Positions 1-7,971 of a DNA stretch of 64,000 nt are shown in pieces. This DNA comes from Roseivirga pacifica (GTDB lineage Bacteria; Bacteroidota; Bacteroidia; Cytophagales; Cyclobacteriaceae). The notes under the pieces are model-generated. The model ran no database searches and had not been told where the DNA came from. It was given only the letters and a program-made list of their open reading frames with translations. Position numbers and translations under genes: made by a program. The DNA is taken from positions 62,001 through 126,000 of the forward strand of contig NZ_FOIR01000003.1 in the NCBI RefSeq assembly GCF_900111145.1, written 5' to 3'. The number at the start of each line of letters is the position of its first letter. Position 1 is the first letter of the stretch.

Positions 1-314
1 ACTACAACAACTATTTGGAGCTTTTCAACTCTATGATTAAGCATACCGAAGCTCCTGACCTATTGATTTATCTAAAAGCAGATATTCCGAAGTTGGTGGC
101 TAACATTCAAAAACGTGGCCGCGATTATGAGGAGCTTATCCGAATTGAATATTTAAAGAACCTAAACCAGCATTACGAAGACTGGATAGCCAATTATGAT
201 ATCGGTAAGCTATTAGTAATTGATGTAAACGACCTGGACTTTGTAAAAAACATCGAAGACTTCGCCTCTATAGTAGAAAAAGTTAATTACGAAGTGAATG
301 GGCTGTTTTCTTAG
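1..314 (+). CDS. Deoxynucleoside kinase, C-terminal part (truncated by window edge)
   Basis: The reading frame is open from the first full codon at position 3, so the true start lies before the window. The visible ~103 residues match the C-terminal half of the dNK/dGK family: a hydrophobic strand (PDLLIYLKA), then the lid segment with the basic motif QKRGRDYE, then a helix and a final strand (LLVIDVNDLDF). Enzymes of this family phosphorylate deoxynucleosides with ATP in the salvage pathway. The P-loop and substrate-binding part are outside the window, so substrate preference cannot be judged. The TTG at 15 is an internal Leu, not a start. Confidence 0.85.
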   Translation, partial: YNNYLELFNSMIKHTEAPDLLIYLKADIPKLVANIQKRGRDYEELIRIEYLKNLNQHYEDWIANYDIGKLLVIDVNDLDFVKNIEDFASIVEKVNYEVNGLFS

Positions 315-597
315 CTAAACAGTGATTATAGACAACAACAAAGTAAATGGTTATAGATTAACTTTTTTACTAAAAACCAAAACTAATCCAAGTAAAACTT
401 GCACTTTACCACTCTACTAATTTATCTTGAACTAACTTTCATTTCTAGAATAGAAAGAAGGAAGTTCATCCTGCCTTTGGCCAACGAACAATAAACGCAC
501 AATTCTTATCCATAAAATCATAGATATGATTGTGCCCTTACAGGGTATTGCTCACCTCCTAAAAAAGTGTGAGTAGAACATAAAATTCTATATAATC
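315..597. other. AT-rich intergenic leader upstream of the first peptide locus
   Basis: No convincing ORF is present. The stretch separates the kinase from the peptide gene at 598 and must carry that gene's promoter, but I see no clean TAnnTTTG box. Two short inverted repeats lie close to the gene: CCCT-TAC-AGGG around 536-545, and CTCAC/GTGAG around 551-573. Their role is unknown. Confidence 0.4.
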
Positions 598-837
598 ATG
601 AAAAAGAAATTTTTCTTATCATTAACACTGTTGTTTTTTATATCCGTAAGTGCTTTTGCTACTAGATGGTCTGTTCACGGAACTCATTCTTACGGTGACT
701 GCACAATTACCTATGAAATATGTGAAACCGCATTTCTATCAACTGACGGTTGTACAGAAAATGACGTTCGTGCAATCTACGACCCTAGCAACTCTGATTG
801 TCAAACAATTATCGAAAACGGAGCGCTGTTCTTATAG
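598..837 (+). CDS. Small exported four-cysteine peptide (locus 1)
   Basis: This 79-residue protein starts with a classical Sec signal peptide (MKKKFF, then a hydrophobic core ending VSAFA), with predicted cleavage after residue 21. The mature part is about 58 residues and has four Cys at 35, 42, 52 and 68, the right number for two disulfides. I recognise no domain. The architecture resembles the small exported NVEALA-type peptides of Bacteroidota that sit next to propeller proteins, but the NVEALA sequence itself is absent. It is followed by a hairpin (845-867) and two propeller-like genes on the same strand. A second such peptide with different cysteine spacing occurs at 7972-8190. Function unknown; a secreted signal, toxin or propeller ligand are all inference. 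Confidence 0.75.
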   Translation: MKKKFFLSLTLLFFISVSAFATRWSVHGTHSYGDCTITYEICETAFLSTDGCTENDVRAIYDPSNSDCQTIIENGALFL

Positions 838-844
838 TCATAAT

Positions 845-870
845 GGGGCTCTTATTACTAGAGCCCCCTT
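845..870 (+). terminator. Hairpin between the peptide gene and the propeller gene (locus 1)
   Basis: A perfect 7-bp stem GGGGCTC/GAGCCCC with a 9-nt loop starts 7 nt after the peptide stop codon, followed by CTTT. The T-run is weak. It would act as a partial terminator or a 3'-end stabiliser and so set a high peptide-to-propeller ratio. The same arrangement recurs in locus 2. Confidence 0.6.
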
Positions 871-878
871 TACTGCAT

Positions 879-1988
879 ATGAAAAATAGAATATTACTCA
901 TACTTATATGTGTTATCAGTCTACTTCAAGGCTGCTCTAAAGAAGAAAACTCCTCTAACTACAGTTATACGACCGCTGAATTAGAGCTTGTGGAAAAGGT
1001 TGTTCTTGGAGAAAAAGAGTATTTCAATCCCTCTTCTGCCTCGGTCACTTATAAAAGCACAGATTCTTTGCACTCATTTATGAGTAATGGAGGAGTCATT
1101 AGAACATATGACTCTAAGGGTAGTTTGATCCGCCTGTTTGATAAAAATGCTCTTGAGAACTCATATGAATACCCTGGCTCACTACCTACTGCATTTGACT
1201 TTACTGAAAGAAATCTCTTTCTATTTTTTGGAGGAACTCCAACTGTCTTTGTTGTTGATGAAAAGGACAGTATTGTCGATAGGATAAATTTAAAATTAGG
1301 CGAAAACCATTGGATTCAACGAGCACCATACCTTGAAGTAAACAATAATAAAGAATTAATATATATTTCTATTGCAAATATTGACTCGGAATTAAGCGAA
1401 AACAATTTCTTTTCAAAATCCTCATTAATAGGTGTCTTCAATTTTGAAGGTGATTTATTAGAAACATTTGGCAAATTCCCAAAGGAATATGAAAGTAGTG
1501 GGAAGTTTTCAAGAGGAAACCCATTCAGGTATTACCAATACCTAAAAGACAAAAACACTCACTACTTCTTGTTCGATATTATGGACGAGGTGTATATGTA
1601 TAATGAAAATAAAAAAAATTGGGACACTATAAACATAAAAGCAAGAGTCAGAAGTTATGATTTTGAGGAGTCTAACATTCCTTTTTTCAGTAAACAAAGC
1701 CTAAACAAAGCGACCAATGATGTCTATCATTTCATTTCGCATAACCCCTCTAACAACAAACTCTATATTGGAACTCAACGACTTTTAGAAAAGCATCCTA
1801 ATAAAGATGATTTTCTACTTATTATTTCGCCAAAAGAGAAATCCATAAAGGAGGTTAACCTTACAAAGTATTTTGGCATACAATACCACGCCTTAATGCC
1901 TTCAACAATAGCCTCGGACACATTAACTTTTTTTCTTGCCTCACCATTTTCTGACAAAGTCCACTTAATTAAAACTACCCTAAAATGA
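879..1988 (+). CDS. Lipoprotein, DUF4221-like beta-propeller (locus 1)
   Basis: The open frame extends back to 798, but the ATG at 879 is chosen because it begins a clear lipoprotein signal (MKNRILLILICVISLLQGC, lipobox LLQGC); the longer version would run through the hairpin and the peptide stop. The mature ~350 residues are rich in repeating beta-strand stretches of the kind seen in six-bladed TolB-like propellers of Bacteroidota (blade-like LFLFFGG...VFVVDEKDSIVDRI and LLETFGKFP). It is probably anchored in the outer membrane. Base composition is AT-rich compared with dinB and later genes, which suggests acquisition. The stop overlaps the next gene's ATG by four bases (ATGA), suggesting coupled translation. 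Confidence 0.7.
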   Translation: MKNRILLILICVISLLQGCSKEENSSNYSYTTAELELVEKVVLGEKEYFNPSSASVTYKSTDSLHSFMSNGGVIRTYDSKGSLIRLFDKNALENSYEYPGSLPTAFDFTERNLFLFFGGTPTVFVVDEKDSIVDRINLKLGENHWIQRAPYLEVNNNKELIYISIANIDSELSENNFFSKSSLIGVFNFEGDLLETFGKFPKEYESSGKFSRGNPFRYYQYLKDKNTHYFLFDIMDEVYMYNENKKNWDTINIKARVRSYDFEESNIPFFSKQSLNKATNDVYHFISHNPSNNKLYIGTQRLLEKHPNKDDFLLIISPKEKSIKEVNLTKYFGIQYHALMPSTIASDTLTFFLASPFSDKVHLIKTTLK

Positions 1989-3037
1989 AGCGCAGAATTA
2001 CATTTTTAATATTGACCCTAAAGCTATCATCTCTCTTACTTTTAGGACAAAACAACCCTCACAGTAGTTTTTTGAGTGAAGAAGACCAAAAAAAGGTTTC
2101 TAGAAATGTAGGGGAGCTTTTTTTTAGTCAAAAAAACCTTAGAATCAACGATTTCATAATTAAAGACACTCTAAAATTTGTCACATCTATTGATGAGCCT
2201 AACCACATTTTGGTATACGACAACTCTAACTTATTGATAGAGAAGCTAGAAATAAACGCTGTAGAAGATAGAATAACGGTTGTATCTGGAATTTACCAAG
2301 ATTCTGGTGAAGTAATGTTAGCACCAAGACCTTTAAACAAAGACAACTATTTGTTAAAATTTAAAAGAGACAAATTCAAGGTTCAAAAATTGAAAGGGAT
2401 TGTCTCGAAAAAGTCAGACCAATATTATTTTAAACATATCACATACAACAAGGGGCACATAATCATTAAAGATTTTTATACCCCAAGTAGATCCGAGGGG
2501 CTAGCCTCTGTAGTCCTTTACTCTCAAAACAAAGAAAGCTCAATAGATACACTCTCTAAAATCACAGGAACATTTCCTCAAACCTTCTTAAACGCTTATA
2601 ATAGTTGGACATTTGACGCCTTAAAAACTGCTAATGGAAACTTGCTTTTGGCTGATTTCTATAATGGCTCTGTGACACTATTCGATTATACCCTTACCCA
2701 GGTAAGTAATGTTCAATTGACAGATTTCTTTCCAGACTCAAATCTTTCAACGAGTTACTTTCTAGGAACTAAGTACTTTTACTTTAAAATCTTTCGCGAC
2801 TCTAAAACAGACGAGTTATACCTGTACTTTGGAAAAACAGACTCTTATAACAAAACTGTAGCATGTCTTTTTCTGTTAGATGAAGAAAGTAAAAAGTGGT
2901 CACAAATACCCGTTTTAGACAATCGTAACGCTCCTTATCCATTCGTAAACATTAAACAAATACATAATGGATACATTTACTTCCCCCTTAAATTTGATGG
3001 GACACTCGATTCTATATATCGATTAAAACTGAATTAA
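1985..3037 (+). CDS. Exported propeller-like protein, partner of the locus-1 lipoprotein
   Basis: This 350-residue protein overlaps the preceding gene by ATGA. It begins MKRRITFLILTLKLSSLLLLG, a signal peptide without a lipobox Cys, so it is predicted to be secreted or periplasmic rather than lipid-anchored. The rest is repeated beta-rich segments with propeller-like turns (HILVYDNSNLLIEKLEI, NLLLADFYNGSVTLFDY, DELYLYFGKTDSYNKT). No catalytic motif is apparent. It looks like a diverged relative of the adjacent lipoprotein, giving one peptide plus two propellers in this locus, whereas locus 2 has one propeller and a thioredoxin-like protein. Function unknown. Confidence 0.65.
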   Translation: MKRRITFLILTLKLSSLLLLGQNNPHSSFLSEEDQKKVSRNVGELFFSQKNLRINDFIIKDTLKFVTSIDEPNHILVYDNSNLLIEKLEINAVEDRITVVSGIYQDSGEVMLAPRPLNKDNYLLKFKRDKFKVQKLKGIVSKKSDQYYFKHITYNKGHIIIKDFYTPSRSEGLASVVLYSQNKESSIDTLSKITGTFPQTFLNAYNSWTFDALKTANGNLLLADFYNGSVTLFDYTLTQVSNVQLTDFFPDSNLSTSYFLGTKYFYFKIFRDSKTDELYLYFGKTDSYNKTVACLFLLDEESKKWSQIPVLDNRNAPYPFVNIKQIHNGYIYFPLKFDGTLDSIYRLKLN

Positions 3038-3045
3038 GCTTCTTT

Positions 3046-3066
3046 CATAGAAGGTGTAATTCTATG
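3046..3066. terminator. Hairpin between convergent genes
   Basis: CATAGAA and TTCTATG form a perfect 7-bp stem with a 7-nt loop between the end of the propeller gene (3037) and the end of the DUF2452 gene (3075, minus strand). It is probably a shared transcription end. There is no strong T-run. Confidence 0.4.
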
Positions 3067-3074
3067 GCTGAAAT

Positions 3075-3548
3075 TCACTCTCCCCTTTCAATCACCTCCC
3101 AAGTATGGTCGGAGAGCAACTTTGCAGTGCAGATAAATCTTTGAAATGGAGTGGATTTACCCCACTCCTTTGGAGAAACCAGAGACAATACATCCTCACC
3201 TTTCTTATTGGTGTAAAGATGATAAACCTTACTGATTAACGGCTCAAAGGTCATTTTAGCTTGGTACATGCGCTCAGAGAATTCTACCCTATCTTGAATT
3301 ACCTTTGCTTGCTTGGCCAGCAATTGCATTTGCTCATAGATCTGCTTCATGTCAAGCTCTGTTTGCTCGTACATAGCAGAGAGCGACCGGCCCTTTATTT
3401 TGCCTTTGTCTTCTGGCTTTATCATGGCCGAGCCAACTGCGTGCGGAAAAGGGATTACCCCTGGATTTTCCGCAGCCATCTCAGCCATTCTTTCTAAATC
3501 AATTTGCTCAACATCAATCTTCTTTCCGCTATTGGCCATGTTGCTCAA
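3075..3548 (-). CDS. DUF2452 family protein
   Basis: A 157-residue soluble protein that matches the DUF2452 family (also found in eukaryotes as C1orf50-like proteins) over almost its whole length: NPGVIPFPHAVGSAMIKPEDKGKIKGRS near the N-terminus, a helical middle (ELDMKQIYEQMQLLAKQAKVIQDRV) and the conserved YHLYTNKKGEDVLSLVSPKEWG segment near the C-terminus. The molecular function of the family is not known. It overlaps the upstream small membrane protein gene by 20 nt, suggesting an operon. A start at the fourth codon (Met) is also possible and would shorten the overlap. Confidence 0.8.
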   Translation of the reverse strand: MSNMANSGKKIDVEQIDLERMAEMAAENPGVIPFPHAVGSAMIKPEDKGKIKGRSLSAMYEQTELDMKQIYEQMQLLAKQAKVIQDRVEFSERMYQAKMTFEPLISKVYHLYTNKKGEDVLSLVSPKEWGKSTPFQRFICTAKLLSDHTWEVIERGE

Positions 3549-3732
3549 TGGTTAAAGTATCCAACTTTTGCTCTTGCACTACGCTATCTGCTTCCGAGGG
3601 TACAATAGACTCTTTCAAGTATTTTTTCGATCCGGGGAAAGATGTTTTACGCGAAATATCGTAACCCACCACAAAAATTGCCGCTATGAATAAAACAGCA
3701 ACTATTACAAAAATCTTCTTCGAACGCTTCAT
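3529..3732 (-). CDS. Small single-pass membrane protein
   Basis: A 67-residue protein: a short basic N-terminus (MKRSKK), one strongly hydrophobic segment (about residues 7-24) and a polar, acidic tail that probably faces the periplasm. No family is recognised. Its 3' end overlaps the start of the DUF2452 gene, so the two are probably co-transcribed and co-translated. The gene runs divergently from dinB. The absence of a lipobox or signal-peptidase site suggests it stays as a membrane anchor. Confidence 0.6.
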   Translation of the reverse strand: MKRSKKIFVIVAVLFIAAIFVVGYDISRKTSFPGSKKYLKESIVPSEADSVVQEQKLDTLTIEQHGQ

Positions 3733-3794
3733 GCTTCTGTGGAAATCAATTTAAAGCCATAAAGTTCGCGATTTCCCTAGTAAATTCGAATCCG

Positions 3795-4898
3795 ATGGAC
3801 AATTTACCGATGGCAGACTACCGAAAAATCATCCATATTGACATGGATGCGTTTTTTGCTTCTGTGGAGCAGCTGGACAATCCGGAGCTACGCGGTAAGC
3901 CCATTGCCGTTGGTGGTAGCCGCGAACGTGGCGTAGTAGCCGCAGCCAGCTATGAAGCCAGAAAGTATGGTGTCCGCTCCGCTATGCCTTCTACCCGCGC
4001 ATTTAGGCTTTGTCCAGAAATTACCTTTGTAAGGCCACGCTTTGAAAGATATAAAGAGGTTTCAAACCAAATCAGGGAAGTTTTTCACGAATACACCGAT
4101 CTTATTGAGCCACTATCGCTTGATGAAGCATTTTTAGACGTAACCAAAAACAAAAAGGGCATTCCTTCAGCCACATTAATTGCTAAAGAGATAAAAAGGG
4201 AAATAAAAGCCCGAACAGGACTTACCGCCTCTGCCGGCATTTCCATTAATAAGTTTTTGGCAAAAATTGCCAGTGATTATGACAAACCAGATGGCATTAC
4301 GCTCATAGGGCCTGAGAAAGTGCATTTATTCATTCATCAGTTGCCGATTGAAGACTTTTTTGGTGTTGGAAAAGTTACCGCAGCCAAAATGAAAAAACTT
4401 GGTATTCACACCGGAAAAGATCTTTTACAGTGGTCTAAGGAAGGGCTAAAAGCTAGCTTCGGCAAAGCGGGTGCCTATTATTTTGACATTGTAAGAGGGA
4501 ATGACAATAGGCCAGTGAATCCGCACAGAATTAGAAAGTCGCTGGGCGCAGAAAATACATTTTCGGAAGATTTGCTAACTGAGGAAGACATGAAAATGGC
4601 ACTGAGAAAAATTGCCAGCGAAGTAATGAAAAGGCTGGAAAAAGCCGACACTTTTGGTAAAACCATTACCCTTAAAGTAAAATTTAGCGACTTCACACAA
4701 ATTACCAGAAGCCATACGCAAAATGGTAAGATCGAAAGCTTTGATGAAATCATATCGTTGACATACAATTTGTTAGCACAAATTGAATGGAACGACTTTG
4801 CCGAAGGGGTACGCCTTTTAGGAATAACTTGTTCTAATTTTGACAACGAGCCCGAAATAAAAGCCGTAAAAGGCTTACAATTAACCTTGGATTTCTAG
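3795..4898 (+). CDS. dinB: DNA polymerase IV (Y-family translesion polymerase)
   Basis: The 367-residue protein has the full DinB layout: catalytic palm motif I (IIHIDMDAFFASVEQ), the YEARKYGVRSAMP segment, catalytic motif III (LSLDEAFLDVT), the thumb helix-hairpin-helix (IEDFFGVGKVTAAKMKKLGI) and the little-finger domain (RKSLGAENTFSEDL). It ends KGLQLTLDF, which looks like a beta-clamp-binding C-terminus. It copies past lesions during the damage response with low fidelity. Met6 (3810) is an alternative start and aligns better with the usual short N-terminus. No LexA-like box was recognised upstream. Confidence 0.95.
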   Translation: MDNLPMADYRKIIHIDMDAFFASVEQLDNPELRGKPIAVGGSRERGVVAAASYEARKYGVRSAMPSTRAFRLCPEITFVRPRFERYKEVSNQIREVFHEYTDLIEPLSLDEAFLDVTKNKKGIPSATLIAKEIKREIKARTGLTASAGISINKFLAKIASDYDKPDGITLIGPEKVHLFIHQLPIEDFFGVGKVTAAKMKKLGIHTGKDLLQWSKEGLKASFGKAGAYYFDIVRGNDNRPVNPHRIRKSLGAENTFSEDLLTEEDMKMALRKIASEVMKRLEKADTFGKTITLKVKFSDFTQITRSHTQNGKIESFDEIISLTYNLLAQIEWNDFAEGVRLLGITCSNFDNEPEIKAVKGLQLTLDF

Positions 4899-4947
4899 CC
4901 TAGAGTTAACAATTTGAATTTCACTTTTTAAAGAAATACACCAAATC

Positions 4948-5415
4948 ATGTCAAAAGTAGTCATCGGAAGCCATCAGGAGTTCGAGCAGTACATAGGAGA
5001 AGTAATAGGCGTTTCTGATTACCTGACCATTGATCAGGAGCGTGTGAATGCATTTGCTGATGCCACTTTGGACCATCAGTGGATTCATTTAGATGATGCC
5101 CGTGCTAAAAAGGAAACCAAGTTTGGTGGAACCATTGCGCACGGTTACCTAACACTATCTATTTTGCCTCACCTGTGGCAGCAAATCGCAGAGATCAACA
5201 ACATCGAAATGATGATCAACTACGGAATTGAAAAGCTAAAATTCAATCAGGCCGTAGTTGTAGGCAGTGCCGTGCGTTTAAAGGTTAAACTAACTTCGCT
5301 TGCCGACTTAAGAGGCATTAGTAAGTGCCAATTGAACGTAACATTGGAAATTAAGGACAATCCTAAACCGGCATTTACTGGAGAAATGATATTCCTATAT
5401 CATTTTAAAAAGTAA
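4948..5415 (+). CDS. MaoC family (R)-specific hydratase/dehydratase
   Basis: A 155-residue single hot-dog domain with the family signature: FADATLDHQWIHLDDARAKKETKFGGTIAHGYLTLS, where the Asp and His of the hydratase-2 motif lie (D-x4-H and GxxxAHG). Enzymes of this type hydrate enoyl-thioesters, in fatty acid breakdown, polyhydroxyalkanoate supply or related pathways. The natural substrate cannot be told from the sequence. It stands alone after dinB, with about 50 bp on each side. Confidence 0.9.
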   Translation: MSKVVIGSHQEFEQYIGEVIGVSDYLTIDQERVNAFADATLDHQWIHLDDARAKKETKFGGTIAHGYLTLSILPHLWQQIAEINNIEMMINYGIEKLKFNQAVVVGSAVRLKVKLTSLADLRGISKCQLNVTLEIKDNPKPAFTGEMIFLYHFKK

Positions 5416-5470
5416 GTTGGTTTAAATTTTGTGCAGGAAACTGCGTTACTATTCTACTAACCAGTTTCCT

Positions 5471-6196
5471 ATGCACACCAACATGCGAATACTTACACTG
5501 GCCATGTTACTGGCCGTTTTTATTTCGGCCTGTAGTAAAGACGAAGAAACACCCGCCTATCCACTTACCAGTTTCGAGTCTCAAGCAAAAGCATATTTCA
5601 AAGAGGTTGCATTGGGGTTCGAATCAGGCGGTGCAAGTGAAATCACCAGACGTTGGGAAAGCCCTGTAAGGATATTTGTGGGTGGAAATTACAGCCCTCA
5701 GCACATGGATGAGCTCAACCTAACGGTTGCTCAACTAAACGAGGCAATGGCCCCTACGAACTATATTGAAGTAGTAAGCGATTCTACCCAAAGCAATTGC
5801 TACTTTCACTTTGGCTCTGCAGAATCTTACATCAAACTTTTTCCTGATATGCGTAATAGCCTGAGAGGAAATGTAGCCTACTTTAATGTATGGTGGCTAA
5901 ATGATGAAATCAATCGCTCTAGAATTTTCATTGACACCACAGTGGAATTCTACAAACAACAAAGCACCATAAGAGAAGAACTAGCACAAAGCTTAGGCTT
6001 AGGAAAAGACTCCCCTCTATATCCAAACAGTATTTTTTATGAAACTGCTACCGATGGCGGCTTTGCCACTAGCTATTCTAGTTTAGACTTGGAGTTAGTG
6101 CGGCTGCTCTACCACCCTATGATGGATATTGGGCTAAACGAATTGGCTGTAGATGGTAGAATTAATAGTATATATCAGGCAGAGGCAGGTGAATAG
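5471..6196 (+). CDS. DUF2927 family lipoprotein (degenerate zincin-like)
   Basis: The ATG at 5471 is preferred over the open frame start at 5429 because it puts a lipoprotein signal at the N-terminus (hydrophobic MRILTLAMLLAV then lipobox FISAC). The ~240-residue protein carries DUF2927 hallmarks: the RWESPVRIFVGG strand, the YFNVWW segment, the helix REELAQSLGLGKDS and the C-terminal LVRLLYHPMM. The helix occupies the position of an HExxH zinc motif but reads EELAQ, so metal-dependent proteolysis is unlikely. It is probably an envelope lipoprotein of unknown role. Its 3' end overlaps a relic of the DUF4442 gene tail on the other strand. Confidence 0.8.
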   Translation: MHTNMRILTLAMLLAVFISACSKDEETPAYPLTSFESQAKAYFKEVALGFESGGASEITRRWESPVRIFVGGNYSPQHMDELNLTVAQLNEAMAPTNYIEVVSDSTQSNCYFHFGSAESYIKLFPDMRNSLRGNVAYFNVWWLNDEINRSRIFIDTTVEFYKQQSTIREELAQSLGLGKDSPLYPNSIFYETATDGGFATSYSSLDLELVRLLYHPMMDIGLNELAVDGRINSIYQAEAGE

Positions 6197-6198
6197 TC

Positions 6199-6256
6199 CT
6201 TCTTCCTTTTATAAATCGTCTTTTGTAGCGAAGAAACCACATCGCCTTCTTCATCC
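6199..6256. repeat. Left copy of 58-bp direct repeat (relic of DUF4442 gene 3' end)
   Basis: 57 of 58 bases match 8456-8513. Read on the minus strand the copy encodes DEEGDVVSSLQKTIY-K-RKK, the C-terminus of the DUF4442 protein, and continues in frame as DYSPASA then a stop at 6175. It therefore looks like the displaced original 3' end of that gene. The two copies bracket the second peptide/propeller locus. Confidence 0.85.
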
Positions 6257-6364
6257 ACCCTGAAAATAATTTGGCTACCTGTTTAAAGGGAAATTATTTA
6301 TTAGCTCCCTCCACCTAACATCAACTCTAAGGCTTCATATGCGCCCCCGTGGAGCAGCTTAGAG

Positions 6365-6514
6365 CTAGTTATTCTGAGTTAGTCTATTTTCAAGATCAAG
6401 AAACACTGTATTACTTTCAGGTGAGACCCTGTCAACCACCCCCCATATATCATTATCATCCTTTGCTAAAATAACTGGGTAAATTCCATCTAACTTATTT
6501 GGTAACTCAATCAT
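6365..6514 (-). CDS. Short ORF holding the C-terminal half of a thioredoxin-like lipoprotein
   Basis: A 49-residue ORF whose ATG overlaps the stop of the upstream ORF (ATGA, 6511-6514). It begins MIELPNKLDGIYPVILAKD. The Tyr-Pro followed by a beta-strand fits the cis-proline loop and the last strands of a thioredoxin fold (YPVILAKDDNDIWGVV, then TVFLDLE). It has no signal peptide of its own. It is therefore more likely the second half of the gene at 6511-6816, separated by a one-base frame change, than an independent protein. It could be a real frameshift mutation, programmed -1 frameshifting, translational coupling or a base-call error. Confidence 0.55.
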   Translation of the reverse strand: MIELPNKLDGIYPVILAKDDNDIWGVVDRVSPESNTVFLDLENRLTQNN

Positions 6515-6816
6515 CCTAACTCTTGAACAATCACATTATCAGAAAATAACACATCCCCCAGCCTGAGCTTTAGGAGTTTATTGGAGTTCACATTAAAAAA
6601 GAAAATGCCTAGTTTGGGGTTCCTGAAATTATTCAGAACAAAGTTCTCTGTATTAGTAATACACCCCTTACAGCCTGCATTCGGAATTGCAATAATGACT
6701 TCCTTATTGGAAATTTGAGGCAATTGACTCTTCACAAAGAAGCTTAATTCATAGCTTTCTCGAGTATTACTACAGCCAACCAATAAAATAAGAGCTAAAA
6801 AAAATAAAGTTCGCAT
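6511..6816 (-). CDS. Thioredoxin-like lipoprotein, N-terminal half (frame broken at 3' end)
   Basis: A 101-residue ORF with a lipoprotein signal (MRTLFFLALILLVGC, lipobox LLVGC) and a CxxC active-site-like motif after a strand (VIIAIPNAGCKGCI), as in membrane-anchored thioredoxin-like proteins. It ends VIVQELG before the later strands of the fold. Those appear in the overlapping ORF 6365-6514. It lies 6 nt downstream of the propeller lipoprotein gene and is surely in the same operon. A role in making or isomerising the disulfides of the four-Cys peptide is an attractive inference, not shown. Confidence 0.6.
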   Translation of the reverse strand: MRTLFFLALILLVGCSNTRESYELSFFVKSQLPQISNKEVIIAIPNAGCKGCITNTENFVLNNFRNPKLGIFFFNVNSNKLLKLRLGDVLFSDNVIVQELG

Positions 6817-6822
6817 GTATTA

Positions 6823-7908
6823 TTAGTTTAATTTATTGAATTTTAACTTCCTATAGGCTATAATATTTTCGTTTTCCTTATCAAAACTCCAGTCAGCGAA
6901 GTAAATACCATCTTCAGTGCTGAACACCTCCTTAAAAAAGTTTATCCCCTCAAATTCACCAACTTTAACTAAGTTATCATCAAAAATCTCAATTAAACCA
7001 GAATTAATGTCTTCTAGTGAATTCACCCCCAGTGTACTTGACCTAACGGTTAACTTTGTATTTGGATCATAGAAAATAGCATCATGCCAACTATTTTCTT
7101 TCGCATACTCTCTTCTTTTTTCTAGGTCAGCATCAGGATTAAAAGTTTCAGGATCAGTGTAAATATTAGACTCAACCTTTATTCTTTTCGAACTTTTCTC
7201 TTCGAGATTATAAACTAATAAATCCCCTCCCATACTCAGGCAAATCACATAACTATTCAAGTGACTCACATATGCTCCCTCTTTAAAAAGTCCTCTATCA
7301 GCATAATACCCCTGAAAATCAGCAGGCATATCCAATAAATAAGATGAGTTTTTAGTCTTAAGGTTATAAATTAGAAGCGACTTATTTTTTAACTTAGTAT
7401 CAGATTTAGCATACCCCACTGTGGGGAAAAAAGCCAAGTCTCCTATAACTTCAACCTCTGGATATATCGGAAACCCTATTTCCCCCTCACTAACAACATT
7501 AAAAGTATCAATTAAATCCCCATCTGAATTTATTAAGTACAGATTTTTGGATATCGAGTTGAATAGAAAAACACTGTCCCTACTATGATAATTTATAGCA
7601 TTAACTTCTGGAACTCTGTTCTCCCCCTCCGTTGATAAATTCAGTTTTAAAGAAGGTAATATCTTTTCCGACTGTATTTTAAAGGGGTAAAAATAAAGTG
7701 AATGATTAATCTTGTTATAAAAAAGGATTTCGGTTTCAATTGAAGAGAAACTAGACGGGTTATTAAAACGAGGGGTTTCTTGGTCTATCCCTAATAACAC
7801 ATAATCCTCACTATTAACAGACTCTAAAGAATACTTATTCTCGAACTCTGCCTCCCTAGCACATGAGAAAGCAAGTACAAATAAAATGAATTTTAAAAGT
7901 TTATGCAT
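6823..7908 (-). CDS. Lipoprotein, DUF4221-like beta-propeller (locus 2)
   Basis: A 361-residue lipoprotein (signal MHKLLKFILFVLAFSC, lipobox AFSC). The mature part is a series of beta-rich repeats typical of TolB-like or DUF4221-type propellers (ILFYNKINHSLYFYPF, VFLFNSISKNLYLINSDGDLIDTF, LLVYNLEEKSSKRIKV, LIEIFDDNLVKVGEF). It shares architecture, size and neighbours with the lipoprotein at 879-1988 although their sequences differ clearly. The order on the minus strand is peptide, hairpin, propeller, thioredoxin-like gene. Composition is AT-rich relative to the flanking housekeeping genes, consistent with acquisition. The ligand is unknown; the upstream peptide is the obvious candidate. Confidence 0.7.
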   Translation of the reverse strand: MHKLLKFILFVLAFSCAREAEFENKYSLESVNSEDYVLLGIDQETPRFNNPSSFSSIETEILFYNKINHSLYFYPFKIQSEKILPSLKLNLSTEGENRVPEVNAINYHSRDSVFLFNSISKNLYLINSDGDLIDTFNVVSEGEIGFPIYPEVEVIGDLAFFPTVGYAKSDTKLKNKSLLIYNLKTKNSSYLLDMPADFQGYYADRGLFKEGAYVSHLNSYVICLSMGGDLLVYNLEEKSSKRIKVESNIYTDPETFNPDADLEKRREYAKENSWHDAIFYDPNTKLTVRSSTLGVNSLEDINSGLIEIFDDNLVKVGEFEGINFFKEVFSTEDGIYFADWSFDKENENIIAYRKLKFNKLN

Positions 7909-7914
7909 AAGTCA

Positions 7915-7940
7915 AAAAGACAGGGCCTAATTATGCCCTG
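7915..7940 (-). terminator. Hairpin with T-run between the peptide and propeller genes (locus 2)
   Basis: On the minus strand CAGGGC and GCCCTG form a 6-bp stem with an 8-nt loop, followed by TCTTTTTG, a convincing intrinsic-terminator shape. It lies 31 nt past the peptide stop and just before the propeller start at 7908. Readthrough would be needed for the downstream genes unless a promoter overlaps it. Confidence 0.65.
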
Positions 7941-7971
7941 CTCAAAAGGTTTTTAACAAAATCGTCTAGAA

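Noticed and set aside
650-889. 79-codon ORF overlapping the first peptide gene
   Set aside because: It lies in another frame of the signal-peptide gene at 598-837 and spans the hairpin; no domain or start context supports it.
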